64,000 nucleotides of DNA from Phytomonospora endophytica (GCF_014202425.1 NZ_JACHGT010000014.1:124001-188000); one strand, 5' to 3'; shown: positions 8,581 to 17,729, numbered from the stretch's first letter. Notes: generated from the sequence alone by a model not told the origin. Made by a program: numbers and translations.

Positions 8581-8616
8581 TTGCCGGAACGGCATGAGGC
8601 CTTGCAAGTCCGGCAT
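8581..8616. promoter_or_regulatory. Tandem TTGC-N5-CGGCAT motifs between XRE-cupin and DinB-like genes
   Basis: TTGCCGGAACGGCAT (8581-8595) and TTGCAAGTCCGGCAT (8602-8616) share TTGC-N5-CGGCAT exactly and are 21 bp apart, two helical turns. The first is also palindromic (TGCCG-GAA-CGGCA). They lie in the divergent promoter region of the regulator and its likely target, so they are probably its operator. Confidence 0.6.
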
Positions 8617-8638
8617 GGGGGAGCGCACGGTCGACACC

Positions 8639-9124
8639 ATGAGGACCACGAAGCGACGCACCGACAGCCCGCCACCGCGCACGGCCAACACCGAGGTGGA
8701 AGTCCTGCGCGGATTCCTCGACTACCTGCGCGACGCCATCGCGCGGAAGGTCGAGGGAGCCCCCGAACCGCGCGTCCGCGAGCCCGCGGTCCCCTCCGGT
8801 ACCAGCCTGCTCGGCCTGCTCAACCACCTCGTCGCCGTCGAGGACGCGACCTTCCTCGGCGCGAAGGTCACCGACTGGCAGGCGACCTTCCGGCCAGACC
8901 CGCGCGACAGCGTCGCCGACATCGTCACCCGCTACCGCGAGACCGTCGACCGCGCCAACCAGACGCTCGACGGCCAGACCGACCCGGGCGCACCGATGCC
9001 GGGCCGTACCGGCCGCTCACCGAGCCTGCGATGGGCGCTCACCCACATGATCGAGGAGACCGGCCGCCACGCCGGGCACGCCGACATCATCCGCGAGCTC
9101 ATCGACGGCGCCACCGGGCGCTGA
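8639..9124 (+). CDS. DinB-like (DUF664) putative metal-dependent enzyme
   Basis: A 161-residue protein from the ATG at 8639, with GGGGGAG upstream. The family pattern is clear: FLDYLRDAIARKVEG, GTSLLGLLNHLVAVEDATF with one potential metal-ligand His, then TLRWALTHMIEETGRHAGHADIIRELIDG with two further His (HMIEETGRHAGH). DinB/DUF664 four-helix proteins include mycothiol- and bacillithiol-dependent transferases and detoxification enzymes. The three-His site is compatible with that. It is divergent from the XRE-cupin regulator. The substrate cannot be read from the sequence. Confidence 0.88.
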   Translation: MRTTKRRTDSPPPRTANTEVEVLRGFLDYLRDAIARKVEGAPEPRVREPAVPSGTSLLGLLNHLVAVEDATFLGAKVTDWQATFRPDPRDSVADIVTRYRETVDRANQTLDGQTDPGAPMPGRTGRSPSLRWALTHMIEETGRHAGHADIIRELIDGATGR

Positions 9125-9216
9125 GCCGTGTCGGTTTCGTCCAAGACGCCGGCGCCCCCGTCCTCTAACGTGACGCGGGAGGGCGGCGCAGGGCCGCTCA
9201 CCTGGAGGAACACACG

Positions 9217-9789
9217 ATGCGCGAACTGGTCTACACCGGTTTCATGACCCTCGACGGGATCGTCGACTCACCCGGCGGCGTCGTCGAAGGACACCGGGGC
9301 GGAGGCTGGGTCTTCGACACCGAGTTCGTACCCGAGGCCTACGCGCTCAAAGGCGAGGAACTCGCCGACACCACGGCCCTGATGTTCGGGCGGCGCAGCT
9401 ACGCGGCCTTCGCGCCGATCTGGCCCGGCTCGGAGGACCACGCCGCCTACCGCGACCTGCCCAAATACGTCGTGTCGAGCACACTGGACGACGACGCCCT
9501 CGTCGACGGCTGGGGCCCGATCACGATCCTGCGCTCGACCGAGGACGTCGCCGCGCTCAAGGAAGGCGACGGCGGTGCCGTGTTCATCCACGGCAGCGCC
9601 GAACTCGCCCGGCGCCTCGGCGAGGCCGGTCTGATCGACCGCTACAACCTGCTGGTGTTCCCGGTGCTCCTGGGTGCGGGCAAGCGCCTGTTCACCGACG
9701 CCGACGTGGACCGGCGGAACCTGCGCCTGCGGGAGTCGGCGACGTACTCCAACGGCGTGGCGAAGCTGATCTACGAGGTCGTGCGCTGA
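9217..9789 (+). CDS. Dihydrofolate-reductase-like / RibD C-terminal domain protein
   Basis: This 190-residue protein starts with RELVYTGFMTLDGIVDSPGG and contains LMFGRRSYAAFAPIWP. GGAVFIHGSAELARRL and LLVFPVLLGAGKRLF complete the usual RibD_C/DHFR-like oxidoreductase set of motifs. The fold binds NADPH. Stand-alone actinobacterial members are mostly uncharacterised reductases, so the substrate is unknown. The ATG has TGGAGGA 8 bases upstream. Its 3' end overlaps the convergent AraC-type gene by 19 bp. Confidence 0.9.
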   Translation: MRELVYTGFMTLDGIVDSPGGVVEGHRGGGWVFDTEFVPEAYALKGEELADTTALMFGRRSYAAFAPIWPGSEDHAAYRDLPKYVVSSTLDDDALVDGWGPITILRSTEDVAALKEGDGGAVFIHGSAELARRLGEAGLIDRYNLLVFPVLLGAGKRLFTDADVDRRNLRLRESATYSNGVAKLIYEVVR

Positions 9790-10475
9790 GCGTCGAGGTC
9801 GAGGGCGATCGCGCCACCACGGCCCTCGCGGAGCTGCGTCGCGGTCCATCCGATGTAGCGCCGCAGGGCCCGGGCGAGGTGCGGCTCGTCGTAGAAGCCG
9901 AGCGCCGCCACGACATCGCCGGTCACCGCGCCCGAGGCCAGCCGCTCCGCGGCCGTGCGAGCCCGCACGATCTGCCGCACCGCTCCCCGGGTCAGGCCCG
10001 TGGCGGCGCGGAACCGGCGTTCGAGGGTGCGCTCGCCGACCGGTGGGGGCTTCGCGGGTGCCAGGAGCGGATCGCGGATCACGATCTCGTCGCCGACGAG
10101 CCGCCGGACGAGCGCCTCGGCGTCGTCGGGCCCGGGCGTCTCCCAGCGGCGGCCGCCGAGGCGGAACGACCGCCGGGTCGTGTCCGGCAGCGCGATGCCC
10201 CCGTTGACCAGGGACCTGGTGGCGACCGCGCGCAACGATGTGCCGACGGCGAACTCGATGCCGGTGAACGCGGCCCCTTCGGGGACCGGTGCGGTCGCGG
10301 TGCCGGTCTCGGGGCCGGTGACGGCCGCGTGGGCGCGGCCCGCCTGCTCCCAGAACACCAGGCCCCACGTCGGTGACGCGACCGATGTCATCTCGGTAAG
10401 TTCGCCGCTGGCGCAGGTCCACACCGACCTGATCCACGACGACTCCGAAGGCCGTGTGCCGAACAGCAGCCGCAT
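9771..10475 (-). CDS. AraC-family transcriptional regulator
   Basis: A 234-residue protein from the ATG at 10475, with GGGAG upstream. The N-terminal 150 residues (LLFGTRPSESSWIRSVW, then WGLVFWEQAGR) match the sensor part of AraC regulators of the type that recognises its target gene in cis. The C-terminal AraC HTH spans LERRFRAATGLTRGAVRQIVR through LGFYDEPHLARALRRYIG. It converges with and overlaps the RibD-like gene. The upstream 345 bp contain no gene. The effector is unknown. Confidence 0.88.
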   Translation of the reverse strand: MRLLFGTRPSESSWIRSVWTCASGELTEMTSVASPTWGLVFWEQAGRAHAAVTGPETGTATAPVPEGAAFTGIEFAVGTSLRAVATRSLVNGGIALPDTTRRSFRLGGRRWETPGPDDAEALVRRLVGDEIVIRDPLLAPAKPPPVGERTLERRFRAATGLTRGAVRQIVRARTAAERLASGAVTGDVVAALGFYDEPHLARALRRYIGWTATQLREGRGGAIALDLDAQRTTS

Positions 10476-10820
10476 GCGGGCACTCCCTTTCCCGGACGCC
10501 GTCCGCGCGCGTCGCGCCGGTGGACGGCGGCCCGCTTGTCGGCGAAGTGTCGCAGCCGGGTCGGACATCGACGCGCACGGGTGAGGGCGCCTTCCGCGAA
10601 GGCACTGTCGAGTGGCCGGGTCGTGCCCGGCCCCGGTCGCGCCATGGTGGCGGAAGTCACGGTGTGCGCACCGACCGCCGCGGGCGATCATGAGAGCCGC
10701 GTTCGGGTGCATTTCGGCCGATCGGCGCGTGGGAAGGGCCGTCGCGGTGTCACTCCGGCGGCCGCGTCCGGTAGCGCGGAGTTCGCATAGGATCGGCGCA
10801 CGAGGCGAAGGAGGGTGGGC
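10476..10820. other. 345-bp non-coding gap before lacI-type gene
   Basis: This gap separates the divergent AraC- and LacI-type genes. I see no credible coding frame on either strand. A hairpin GGCCGGG (10614-10620) / CCCGGCC (10626-10632) and a TAGGAT -10-like box at 10788-10793 ahead of the LacI gene are the only recognisable elements. Confidence 0.5.
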
Positions 10821-11837
10821 ATGTCGAAGCCTCAAGGGGCGCGCCAGCCGACCATCAAGGAGGTCGCGAACCTCGCGGGGGTGAGCCCGATGACCGCCTC
10901 CCGCACGCTCGCCGGAGGCCGCAACGTGCGCCCGGATCTTCAGGAACGCGTGATGGCGGCCGTCCGCGAGCTCGGCTACTTCCGCAACGAGAACGCGCGC
11001 AGCCTGCGTCCGGGACAGCCCAGCGGCCTCATCGGGATCGCGATCACGAACCTCGCCAACCCCTACTACGGCAGTTTCGCGCTCGGTGTCGAAGAGGTCG
11101 CCGCCGAGCACGGCCGGCGGATCATCCTGGGCAATACCGGTGAGGACGTCGCGCGCGAGCGGCAGCTGGTGAGCGACTTCATCGGGCGCCAGGTCGACGG
11201 GCTCATCCTCGTGCCGACCAGTGGCGACGCCGCGCACCTGCGGCCGGAACGGCTGGGGCACGTCCCGCTGGTCCTCGCCTCGCGCCGGGTGCCCGGTCTC
11301 GACGTCGACACGGTGCTCCTCGACGACGTCGGCGGCTCCTACCGGGGCACGATCTCCCTGCTCGACGCGGGTCACACGCGCATCGGTTTCCTCGGGAACC
11401 GGACCTCGGTGTTCACCGGGGAGCGCCGCTATCGCGGCTTCGAGCGGGCCATGACCGAGCGCGGTGTCCCGATCGACACCGCGATCGTCGCGCGGGACCA
11501 GCAGGACGTCGACGCGGCGAGTCGCGCGGCCAGGGTGATGCTCGACCTCGACGAGCCGCCCACGGCGATCTTCAGCGCGAACAACCGGAACAGCATCGGT
11601 GCCCTGCGCGAGATCGGCCGGCGGATCCGAGACGGCCTGCCCGGGCCGCACCCGTCCATGGTGAGCTTCGACGACTTCGAGTTGTCCGAGCTCATGCCGG
11701 TGCCGGTGACGGTGATCGACCATGACGCGCGCCTGCTCGGGCGCGAGGCGGCGACCCTGCTCTTCGCCAGGCTCGACGACGACACCGCCGAGGCGGCCAG
11801 GACCGTCGAACTGCCCGTGACCATCGAATATCCCTGA
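10821..11837 (+). CDS. LacI-family sugar-responsive repressor
   Basis: A 338-residue protein starting at the ATG at 10821, behind GAAGGAGG. The N-terminal HTH is TIKEVANLAGVSPMTASRTL, followed by a hinge helix (ENARSLRPG). The periplasmic-binding-like ligand domain has GIAITNLANPYYGSF, DGLILVPTSG, GHTRIGFLGN and the C-terminal MVSFDDFELSELM. It lies directly upstream of the carbohydrate operon, and a perfect LacI-type palindrome lies between its stop and the first operon gene. It should repress the operon until a sugar or sugar phosphate binds. Confidence 0.93.
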   Translation: MSKPQGARQPTIKEVANLAGVSPMTASRTLAGGRNVRPDLQERVMAAVRELGYFRNENARSLRPGQPSGLIGIAITNLANPYYGSFALGVEEVAAEHGRRIILGNTGEDVARERQLVSDFIGRQVDGLILVPTSGDAAHLRPERLGHVPLVLASRRVPGLDVDTVLLDDVGGSYRGTISLLDAGHTRIGFLGNRTSVFTGERRYRGFERAMTERGVPIDTAIVARDQQDVDAASRAARVMLDLDEPPTAIFSANNRNSIGALREIGRRIRDGLPGPHPSMVSFDDFELSELMPVPVTVIDHDARLLGREAATLLFARLDDDTAEAARTVELPVTIEYP

Positions 11838-11880
11838 GATTTCCATCCCGTGACCGGGGGGTTGCCAGTCTCACAGCCTG

Positions 11881-11896
11881 TTGGTAACGTTACCAA
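11881..11896. promoter_or_regulatory. LacI-type operator, perfect palindrome TTGGTAACGTTACCAA
   Basis: This 16-bp perfect palindrome with a central CG is the classical LacI/GalR-family operator form. It lies 43 bp after the repressor gene and 64 bp before the ROK kinase start, so it most probably controls the whole 11961-22144 operon. No second copy was seen in the window. Confidence 0.85.
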
Positions 11897-11960
11897 CCTC
11901 CACGATCATCAAGATCGAAGATGGCGGTGATCAAGCCGCGGGCGAGGAGGTAGACCGGCG

Positions 11961-12842
11961 ATGGAGCTCTGCATCGACTTCGGTGGATCCGAGATCAAAC
12001 TCGGCGTCCTCCGGCAGGGCGCACCCGTCCGCACCGAGACGGTCCCCGTCGGTGACGGCGACGTCGAGCGCGTCGCCGACACGGCCCGGGCACTGGTCGC
12101 CGAGCTCGCGCCCACCGCGGCCGGCATCGCCGTCCCCGGCGTCGTCGACCGCGCGGCCGGCCGCCTCGTCAAAGCCCACGGCAAACACCCCCGCCTCGGC
12201 GACCTCGACCTCATCGCCTGGGCCCGGACCTCCTTCGGGCTCCCGGCCGTCATCGAGAACGACGCCCGGGCCGCGCTCGTCGGCGAGATCTCCACAGGCT
12301 CGGCCGCGGGAGCACACGACGCCGTCCTGATGACCCTCGGCACCGGCATCGGCACCGCCGCCGTCATGAACGGCACCGTCCTGCGCGGCGCCCACGACCA
12401 CGCCGGCATCCTCGGCGGCCACCTGACCGTCGACCTCGACGGCGGACTGTGCAACTGCGGCAACGTCGGCTGCGCCGAGTCCATCGCGGGCGCCTGGGCC
12501 ATCCGCCGCGACCTCGCCACCCGCGGCGACGCCGTCACCGACGTCCGGGAGATGATCGCCGCCGCCGAGACCGGCGACGCCGCCGCCGCCGACCTGCTCG
12601 ACCGCGCCGTCCGCGCCTGGGGCGCCACCGCGGTCTCGCTCTGCCACGCCTACGACCCCGACGTCGTCATCCTCTCCGGCGGCATCCTCCGCGCCGGGGG
12701 AGCCGTCGCCGTCCCGATCGAGGCCTACGTCACCGAACACCTCTGGACGAGCTCCCACCGGCCGGACTTCGTCATACCCCAACGACCCGAACTCTCGGTG
12801 CTGCGCGGACTGTCCGTCCTCGCCGCCGGCGAGCATTCCTAG
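11961..12842 (+). CDS. ROK-family sugar kinase
   Basis: A 293-residue ROK protein with an N-terminal phosphate-binding loop (CIDFGGSEIKLG), catalytic D101 in VIENDARAAL, and the adenosine motif TLGTGIGTA. The zinc motif is complete: H154 with C164, C166 and C171 in CNCGNVGC. The substrate motif usually reads ExGH but is LGGH (151-154), so the sugar-contacting Glu is absent, implying an unusual sugar or altered binding. GAGGAGG lies 10 bases before the ATG. It is the first gene after the operator and probably phosphorylates the imported sugar, feeding the isomerase that follows 11 bp later. Confidence 0.9.
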   Translation: MELCIDFGGSEIKLGVLRQGAPVRTETVPVGDGDVERVADTARALVAELAPTAAGIAVPGVVDRAAGRLVKAHGKHPRLGDLDLIAWARTSFGLPAVIENDARAALVGEISTGSAAGAHDAVLMTLGTGIGTAAVMNGTVLRGAHDHAGILGGHLTVDLDGGLCNCGNVGCAESIAGAWAIRRDLATRGDAVTDVREMIAAAETGDAAAADLLDRAVRAWGATAVSLCHAYDPDVVILSGGILRAGGAVAVPIEAYVTEHLWTSSHRPDFVIPQRPELSVLRGLSVLAAGEHS

Positions 12843-12853
12843 AAGGAGCATTC

Positions 12854-14683
12854 GTGCCAACCGCCAGTCCGTCCTCCACCGACCCGATCGGCCGCTACGA
12901 GAAGCAGCCGACCGTGCCGCTGCCGGCCGACGCCCGCGTGCTCACCGGCGCGACGGCGTGGACCCGGGTCGCCGAAGCCGCCTCCGGCAAGGCGGCCGGG
13001 AGCACACCGCTGGTCGTCGTCGACGCCTACCCGGGCGCGGACCTCCCGCTGATCGCCAAAGAGATCGCCGACGCGCTCCCGCAATGGCGGATCGTCGACG
13101 TCGAGGAAACCGCCGCACGGCCCCTCGCCGAGATCGACGCCTTCATCGCCGAGAACCTCACCGACGACCGCGTCTTCGGCGTCATGTCGCACGCCACCGT
13201 CGACGCCTTCTACGACGACGACCGCCTCGCCGCGACCGCCGCCGACGTGCTCGCCGACGACCGGCCGACCGTCCTGCTCGGCTGGGGCGCCGACCTCGTC
13301 GCCCGCCGCGCCGCGACCCCCTACGTGCTCGTCCTCGCCGACATGGCGCGCTGGGAGATCCAGCTCCGCCAGCGCCTCGGCGCCACCAACTGGCGCGCCG
13401 AGAACCCCGAGGAGGACCGCCTGCGCAAGTACAAGCGCGGCTTCTTCGTGGAATGGCGCATGGCCGACCGCCACAAGCGGACCATGTTCGACCGCGTCGA
13501 CTTCGTGTTCGACGCCAACGCCCTCGGCGCCGCCGAACCCGGCGCGCGCGTACCCGGCATGATCACCGGCGAGGCCTTCCGCGCCGCCATCGAAGGCGCC
13601 GCGCACCGCCCCTTCCGCGTCGTCCCCTTCTTCGACCCCGGCTCCTGGGGCGGGCAGTGGATGAAGCACAAGCTCGACCTCGACCCCACCAAGCCCAACT
13701 ACGCCTGGTGCTTCGACTGCGTGCCGGAGGAGAACTCGCTCCTGCTCGCCGACGCTGACGGCGCGGTCGTCGAGGTCCCCTCCCTCGACCTCGTCCTCAC
13801 CCAGCCCAAGGCCCTCCTCGGCGAGCGCACCTACGCGCGCTTCGGCGCGGAGTTCCCGATCCGCTTCGACTTCCTCGACACCATGGAGGGCGGCAACCTC
13901 TCCCTCCAGGTGCACCCGCTGACCGACTACATCCAGCGGACCTTCGGGATGCACTACACGCAGGACGAGTCGTACTACCTCCTCGACGCCGGCGACGACG
14001 CCCGGGTCTACCTGGGCTTCAAGGACGGCATCGACCGCGAGGCGATGATGGCGGACCTGCGCATCGCCCAGACCGGCGAGCGGCCCTTCGACACCGAGAA
14101 GTACGTCAACACCTTCCCGGCCAAGAAGCACGACCACTTCCTCATCCCGGCCGGCACCGTGCACAGCTCGGGCGCGAACTCGATGGTCCTGGAGATCTCG
14201 GCGACCCCGTTCATCTTCACCTTCAAGCTCTGGGACTGGGGCCGCCTCGGCCTCGACGGCATCCCCCGCCCGGTGCACCTCGACCACGGCGAGCAGAACC
14301 TTGAGTGGTACCGCGACACCGCCTGGACCGAGGCCAACCTCGTCGGCCAGGTCGAGGAGCTCTCCAACGACGGCGACGTCGTCGAGGAGCGCACCGGCCT
14401 GCACGAGCTGGAGTTCATCGAGGTCCGCCGCCACTGGTTCACCGACCAGGTCGCCCACGACACCGAAGGCACCGTCAACGTGCTCAACCTCGTCGAAGGC
14501 GACGAGGCCGAGGTCGTCAGCCCGACCGGCGCCTTCGAGCCCTACCGCGTCAACTACGCCGAGACCTTCATCATCCCGGCGGCCGTCGGTCCCTACCTCA
14601 TCAGACGCACCGAGCGCTCCCGCAGCGAGCGCTTCGGGACCCTCAAGGCCTCCGTCCGGGGCACCCGCACCGGCCAGGCCTGA
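12854..14683 (+). CDS. Large class I mannose-6-phosphate-isomerase-like protein
   Basis: A 609-residue protein from a GTG at 12854 with AAGGAG immediately upstream. The N-terminal 250 residues resemble a uridine-kinase-like P-loop-fold region (TPLVVVDAYPGADLPLIAKEI) without an obvious intact P-loop. The C-terminal half is a type I PMI cupin: SLQVHP supplies Gln and His metal ligands, DESYY a Glu, and IPAGTVHSSG a His. It probably isomerises an aldose/ketose phosphate made by the ROK kinase. The exact sugar is unknown. It is in the middle of the LacI-controlled operon. Confidence 0.85.
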   Translation: MPTASPSSTDPIGRYEKQPTVPLPADARVLTGATAWTRVAEAASGKAAGSTPLVVVDAYPGADLPLIAKEIADALPQWRIVDVEETAARPLAEIDAFIAENLTDDRVFGVMSHATVDAFYDDDRLAATAADVLADDRPTVLLGWGADLVARRAATPYVLVLADMARWEIQLRQRLGATNWRAENPEEDRLRKYKRGFFVEWRMADRHKRTMFDRVDFVFDANALGAAEPGARVPGMITGEAFRAAIEGAAHRPFRVVPFFDPGSWGGQWMKHKLDLDPTKPNYAWCFDCVPEENSLLLADADGAVVEVPSLDLVLTQPKALLGERTYARFGAEFPIRFDFLDTMEGGNLSLQVHPLTDYIQRTFGMHYTQDESYYLLDAGDDARVYLGFKDGIDREAMMADLRIAQTGERPFDTEKYVNTFPAKKHDHFLIPAGTVHSSGANSMVLEISATPFIFTFKLWDWGRLGLDGIPRPVHLDHGEQNLEWYRDTAWTEANLVGQVEELSNDGDVVEERTGLHELEFIEVRRHWFTDQVAHDTEGTVNVLNLVEGDEAEVVSPTGAFEPYRVNYAETFIIPAAVGPYLIRRTERSRSERFGTLKASVRGTRTGQA

Positions 14684-14747
14684 CCAAGGACCAGTACCCC
14701 ACCACCACCCCACCCCTGAGACGAAGAAGAACAAAGGAGTTCGCAAC

Positions 14748-16013
14748 ATGAGATCACGGAGGATCACCCTCGGCGTCGCCGCCGCGGTCGCCGCGAGCCT
14801 GGTGCTCGCCGCGTGCGGCAGCGGCGGAGGCGATGACGACGGCGCGAAGACGGGGACGCTCGACTTCTACACCAACAAGGCCGCCTGGGAGCCCGACTTC
14901 GACGAGCTCAACGCGACCAGCAAGACCGGTGTGAACATCGACCTGAACACCACCGGCTACTCCGACGCCGCCCAGTACGACGCGTTCATCCGCCAGTCGT
15001 TCCGGACCGACAAGAGCCCGGGGCTGTTCACCTGGCAGACCGGTCCCTCCCTCGGCGAGCTCGTCGACGAGGGCCTGATCGCCGAGACGACCGACATCTG
15101 GACCAAGGCCGTCAACGAGGGCTGGATCTCGGAGGACCTGCGCAACACGTACACCTTCGGCGGGAAGCAGTACTGCGTTCCGATGAACATCGCCTACTGG
15201 GTGATGTATTACAACAAGAACATCTTCGCCGAGCAGAAGATCGAGGTCCCGGCCACGTGGGACGACCTCAACGCGGCGGCGGACAAGCTGAAGGGGGCCG
15301 GCATCACGCCGTACTACCAGACCAGCACGCTGTTCACGTTCCCGTGGTTCCAGCAGATGGTCGCGGGCACCGACCCGGCTCTCTACAAGGGACTGGCCAC
15401 CGGTGAGGTGAAGTACACCGACCCGCGGATCGTGTCGGTCATGGAGACGTGGCGCGACCAGCAGGAGAAGGGCTGGTTCAGCGACGCCGGAAGCACCGTC
15501 GACCCGGCCGTCGGCCTCAAGCAGGGCGACTACGCGATGATCAACTTCGGGTCCTTCTTCAACGGTTCCCTCGACGGAGCCGGGATGGTCTCCGGTGAGG
15601 ACTACGGCATGTTCGTGATCCCCGCGACGAACCCGGGTCTGGCCAAGACGCCCGTGGCCGTCGAGTCCGGTCCGCTCTGCGTGGCCGAGAACTCCTCGCA
15701 GAAGACGCTCGGTATGGCCTACTCCGAGTGGTGGATGTCCCCCGACGCGCAGACCGCGTGGAGCAAGGCCCGCGGTGACGTCGCCTTCAACCCGAAGGCC
15801 ACCGTCAACGACCCGATGCTCAAGGAGCTCGGCACCACCATCGCCGGCGGCGCTTACGAGACCTACGACCGCTACTACGAGACGACTCCGACGCCGATCC
15901 TGACCGTCGCGCTGGAGCAGTTCGGTGCCTTCATCGCCAACCCCGGTGACCCGTTGCCGTTCCTTGAGGCGATCCAGGCCGAGGCGGACAAGTACTGGGC
16001 AGACCAGGAGTAA
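14748..16013 (+). CDS. ABC transporter sugar-binding lipoprotein
   Basis: A 421-residue protein starting at the ATG at 14748 with AAAGGAG. The signal peptide ends in a lipobox, LVLAAC-G, so Cys22 would be lipidated. The mature part is a family 1 extracellular solute-binding protein (TLDFYTNKAAWEPDFDELN, QYCVPMNIAYWVMYYNKNIF, then GVKQGDYAMINFGS-like segments). It captures the sugar for the two permeases that follow with 6-bp and 3-bp spacing. Such proteins usually bind oligosaccharides. Confidence 0.93.
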   Translation: MRSRRITLGVAAAVAASLVLAACGSGGGDDDGAKTGTLDFYTNKAAWEPDFDELNATSKTGVNIDLNTTGYSDAAQYDAFIRQSFRTDKSPGLFTWQTGPSLGELVDEGLIAETTDIWTKAVNEGWISEDLRNTYTFGGKQYCVPMNIAYWVMYYNKNIFAEQKIEVPATWDDLNAAADKLKGAGITPYYQTSTLFTFPWFQQMVAGTDPALYKGLATGEVKYTDPRIVSVMETWRDQQEKGWFSDAGSTVDPAVGLKQGDYAMINFGSFFNGSLDGAGMVSGEDYGMFVIPATNPGLAKTPVAVESGPLCVAENSSQKTLGMAYSEWWMSPDAQTAWSKARGDVAFNPKATVNDPMLKELGTTIAGGAYETYDRYYETTPTPILTVALEQFGAFIANPGDPLPFLEAIQAEADKYWADQE

Positions 16014-16019
16014 CACCAG

Positions 16020-16916
16020 ATGACCGACAAGACCCCGACGGCGAAGACCCCCGGGCAGCGTTATCGCTGGTCGGCCCGGGGGTTCATCGCACCAGGCGTG
16101 TTCCTGGTGGCGGTGCTGCTCTACCTGCCGCTGCTGTGGACGACGTTCCTCAGTTTCACCGACTACAACGGCCTGGGCGATCCGGAATGGATCGGCATCG
16201 AGAACTACGTCGAGATGTTCGACGACCCGCAGTTCATCGGCTCCGTGCTGAACACGCTGCTGTGGGTCGGCGGCACCCTCCTCGTCCCGGTGGGCATCGG
16301 CCTCGGGGTCGCCCTGCTCACCTGGAACCTCAAGGGAGGCGTCTGGCTGAGGCTCCCGTTCCTCATCCCGTACGCCCTCTCCGGGATCGGGGTGGCGGTG
16401 ATCTGGTCGTTCATCCTGGGCAGCAACGGCGCCCTCGACCAGGCACTGGCCGCCTTCGGGATCGCCGACACGCCACGCTGGCTCGTCGACTCCCCGCTCA
16501 ACACGGTCGTGATGATCCTGGCGACCTCGTGGCAGGCCGTCGGCGTGAACGCACTGTTGTTCACCATCGGCCTCCAGTCGATCCCGAAGGAGCCCCTGGA
16601 GGCCGCCAAGCTCGACGGCGCCACCGGGTTCCGGCTGTTCCGCAGCATCCTGTGGCCGATGCTGCGCCCGCTCACCGTGGTCGTCATCGGTCTGTCGATC
16701 GTCGCCAGCCTCAAGACCTTCGACATCGTCCAGGGCATGACCAAGGGCGGACCGGGCCGGTCCTCCGAGACACTCGCGCTGACGATGTACCGGGAGACCT
16801 TCGTCAACAGCGAATACGGGCTCGGTTCGGCGATCGCGGTGTTCCTCACGATCGTGACGCTGGCCGCCGCGATCCTCTACCTGCGCCAGCAGCTGTCCAG
16901 CAAGAACGAGGGCTGA
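16020..16916 (+). CDS. ABC sugar transporter permease, MalF type
   Basis: A 298-residue protein with six hydrophobic segments, beginning FIAPGVFLVAVLLYLPLLWTTF. The cytoplasmic EAA loop is EAAKLDGATGFRLFRSILWP at about residues 200-219, the docking site for the ATPase. The MTKGGPGRSSETLALTMYRETF segment is typical of MalF/UgpA permeases. It forms the channel with the next gene. Confidence 0.94.
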   Translation: MTDKTPTAKTPGQRYRWSARGFIAPGVFLVAVLLYLPLLWTTFLSFTDYNGLGDPEWIGIENYVEMFDDPQFIGSVLNTLLWVGGTLLVPVGIGLGVALLTWNLKGGVWLRLPFLIPYALSGIGVAVIWSFILGSNGALDQALAAFGIADTPRWLVDSPLNTVVMILATSWQAVGVNALLFTIGLQSIPKEPLEAAKLDGATGFRLFRSILWPMLRPLTVVVIGLSIVASLKTFDIVQGMTKGGPGRSSETLALTMYRETFVNSEYGLGSAIAVFLTIVTLAAAILYLRQQLSSKNEG

Positions 16917-16919
16917 CCC

Positions 16920-17729
16920 ATGTCACGAGCGATTCGCACGACCGTCCTCGCGGTACTCGGCCTGATCTGGCTGCTGCCGGTGTACCTGCTGCTCATCAAC
17001 GCGTCGAAGGCACCGGAGACGTTCACCTCCACCGAGTCGTGGAAGCCGACCGACTTCTCGCTGTTCGGCAACATCGGCGAGGCCATGCGCCTGTCCGGGC
17101 TCGCCGAGAGCGTCGCGAGCACGCTGCTCTACGCGGTCGTCTCACCGGCGATCGCCGTCCTCGTCGGCGCGGCCGCGGGTTTCGCGATCGTCGCGCTCAA
17201 GCTGCGGCACGGCTTCGCGTGGTTCGTGCTGATCTTCGGCGGGACGGTGTTCCCGATCCAGATGATCCTGCTGCCGATGTTCGACGCCTACTCGCGGATG
17301 AGTCTCTTCGACACCCGCTTCGGCATGATCATCGTGTACACGGCCATCTCGATCCCCTTCTCGGCCTTCGTGATGCGCAACTTCTTCACCGGCATCGCGC
17401 ACAGCGTCTTCGAGGCCGCCGTGCTCGACGGGGCCTCGACCTGGCGCATCTTCCTCCGGGTCTACCTGCCGATGGCGTCGAGCGCGCTCGTCGCGATCTT
17501 CATCCTGCAGGCCACGTTCATCTGGAACGACTTCCTGCTCGGCCTGGTCTTGAGCCAGTCCGACGACGTCCGGCCGATCGTGACCAGCCTCGCCGGGATG
17601 CAGAGCACCTACGGCGGCGCGCAGATGTCGACCGTCCTGGCCGGAGGTCTGCTCGTCTCACTGCCGACGGTGATCCTCTTCCTCTTCACGCAGAAGTTCT
17701 TCGCCCGCGGCCTCGCCCTCGGGCAGTAA
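16920..17729 (+). CDS. ABC sugar transporter permease, MalG type
   Basis: A 269-residue protein with six membrane segments, beginning 3 bp after the MalF-type gene. Its EAA loop is EAAVLDGASTWRIFLRVYLP (about residues 166-185), and it ends in QKFFARGLALGQ, a typical MalG terminus. No ATP-binding subunit gene occurs in this operon, so the pair presumably uses a shared MsiK-type ATPase encoded elsewhere, as is common in actinomycetes. Confidence 0.94.
   Translation: MSRAIRTTVLAVLGLIWLLPVYLLLINASKAPETFTSTESWKPTDFSLFGNIGEAMRLSGLAESVASTLLYAVVSPAIAVLVGAAAGFAIVALKLRHGFAWFVLIFGGTVFPIQMILLPMFDAYSRMSLFDTRFGMIIVYTAISIPFSAFVMRNFFTGIAHSVFEAAVLDGASTWRIFLRVYLPMASSALVAIFILQATFIWNDFLLGLVLSQSDDVRPIVTSLAGMQSTYGGAQMSTVLAGGLLVSLPTVILFLFTQKFFARGLALGQ

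Noticed and set aside
10614-10632. Hairpin GGCCGGG/CCCGGCC in the gap before the LacI gene
   Set aside because: It is far from any gene end on either strand, and short GC hairpins are common in this composition.
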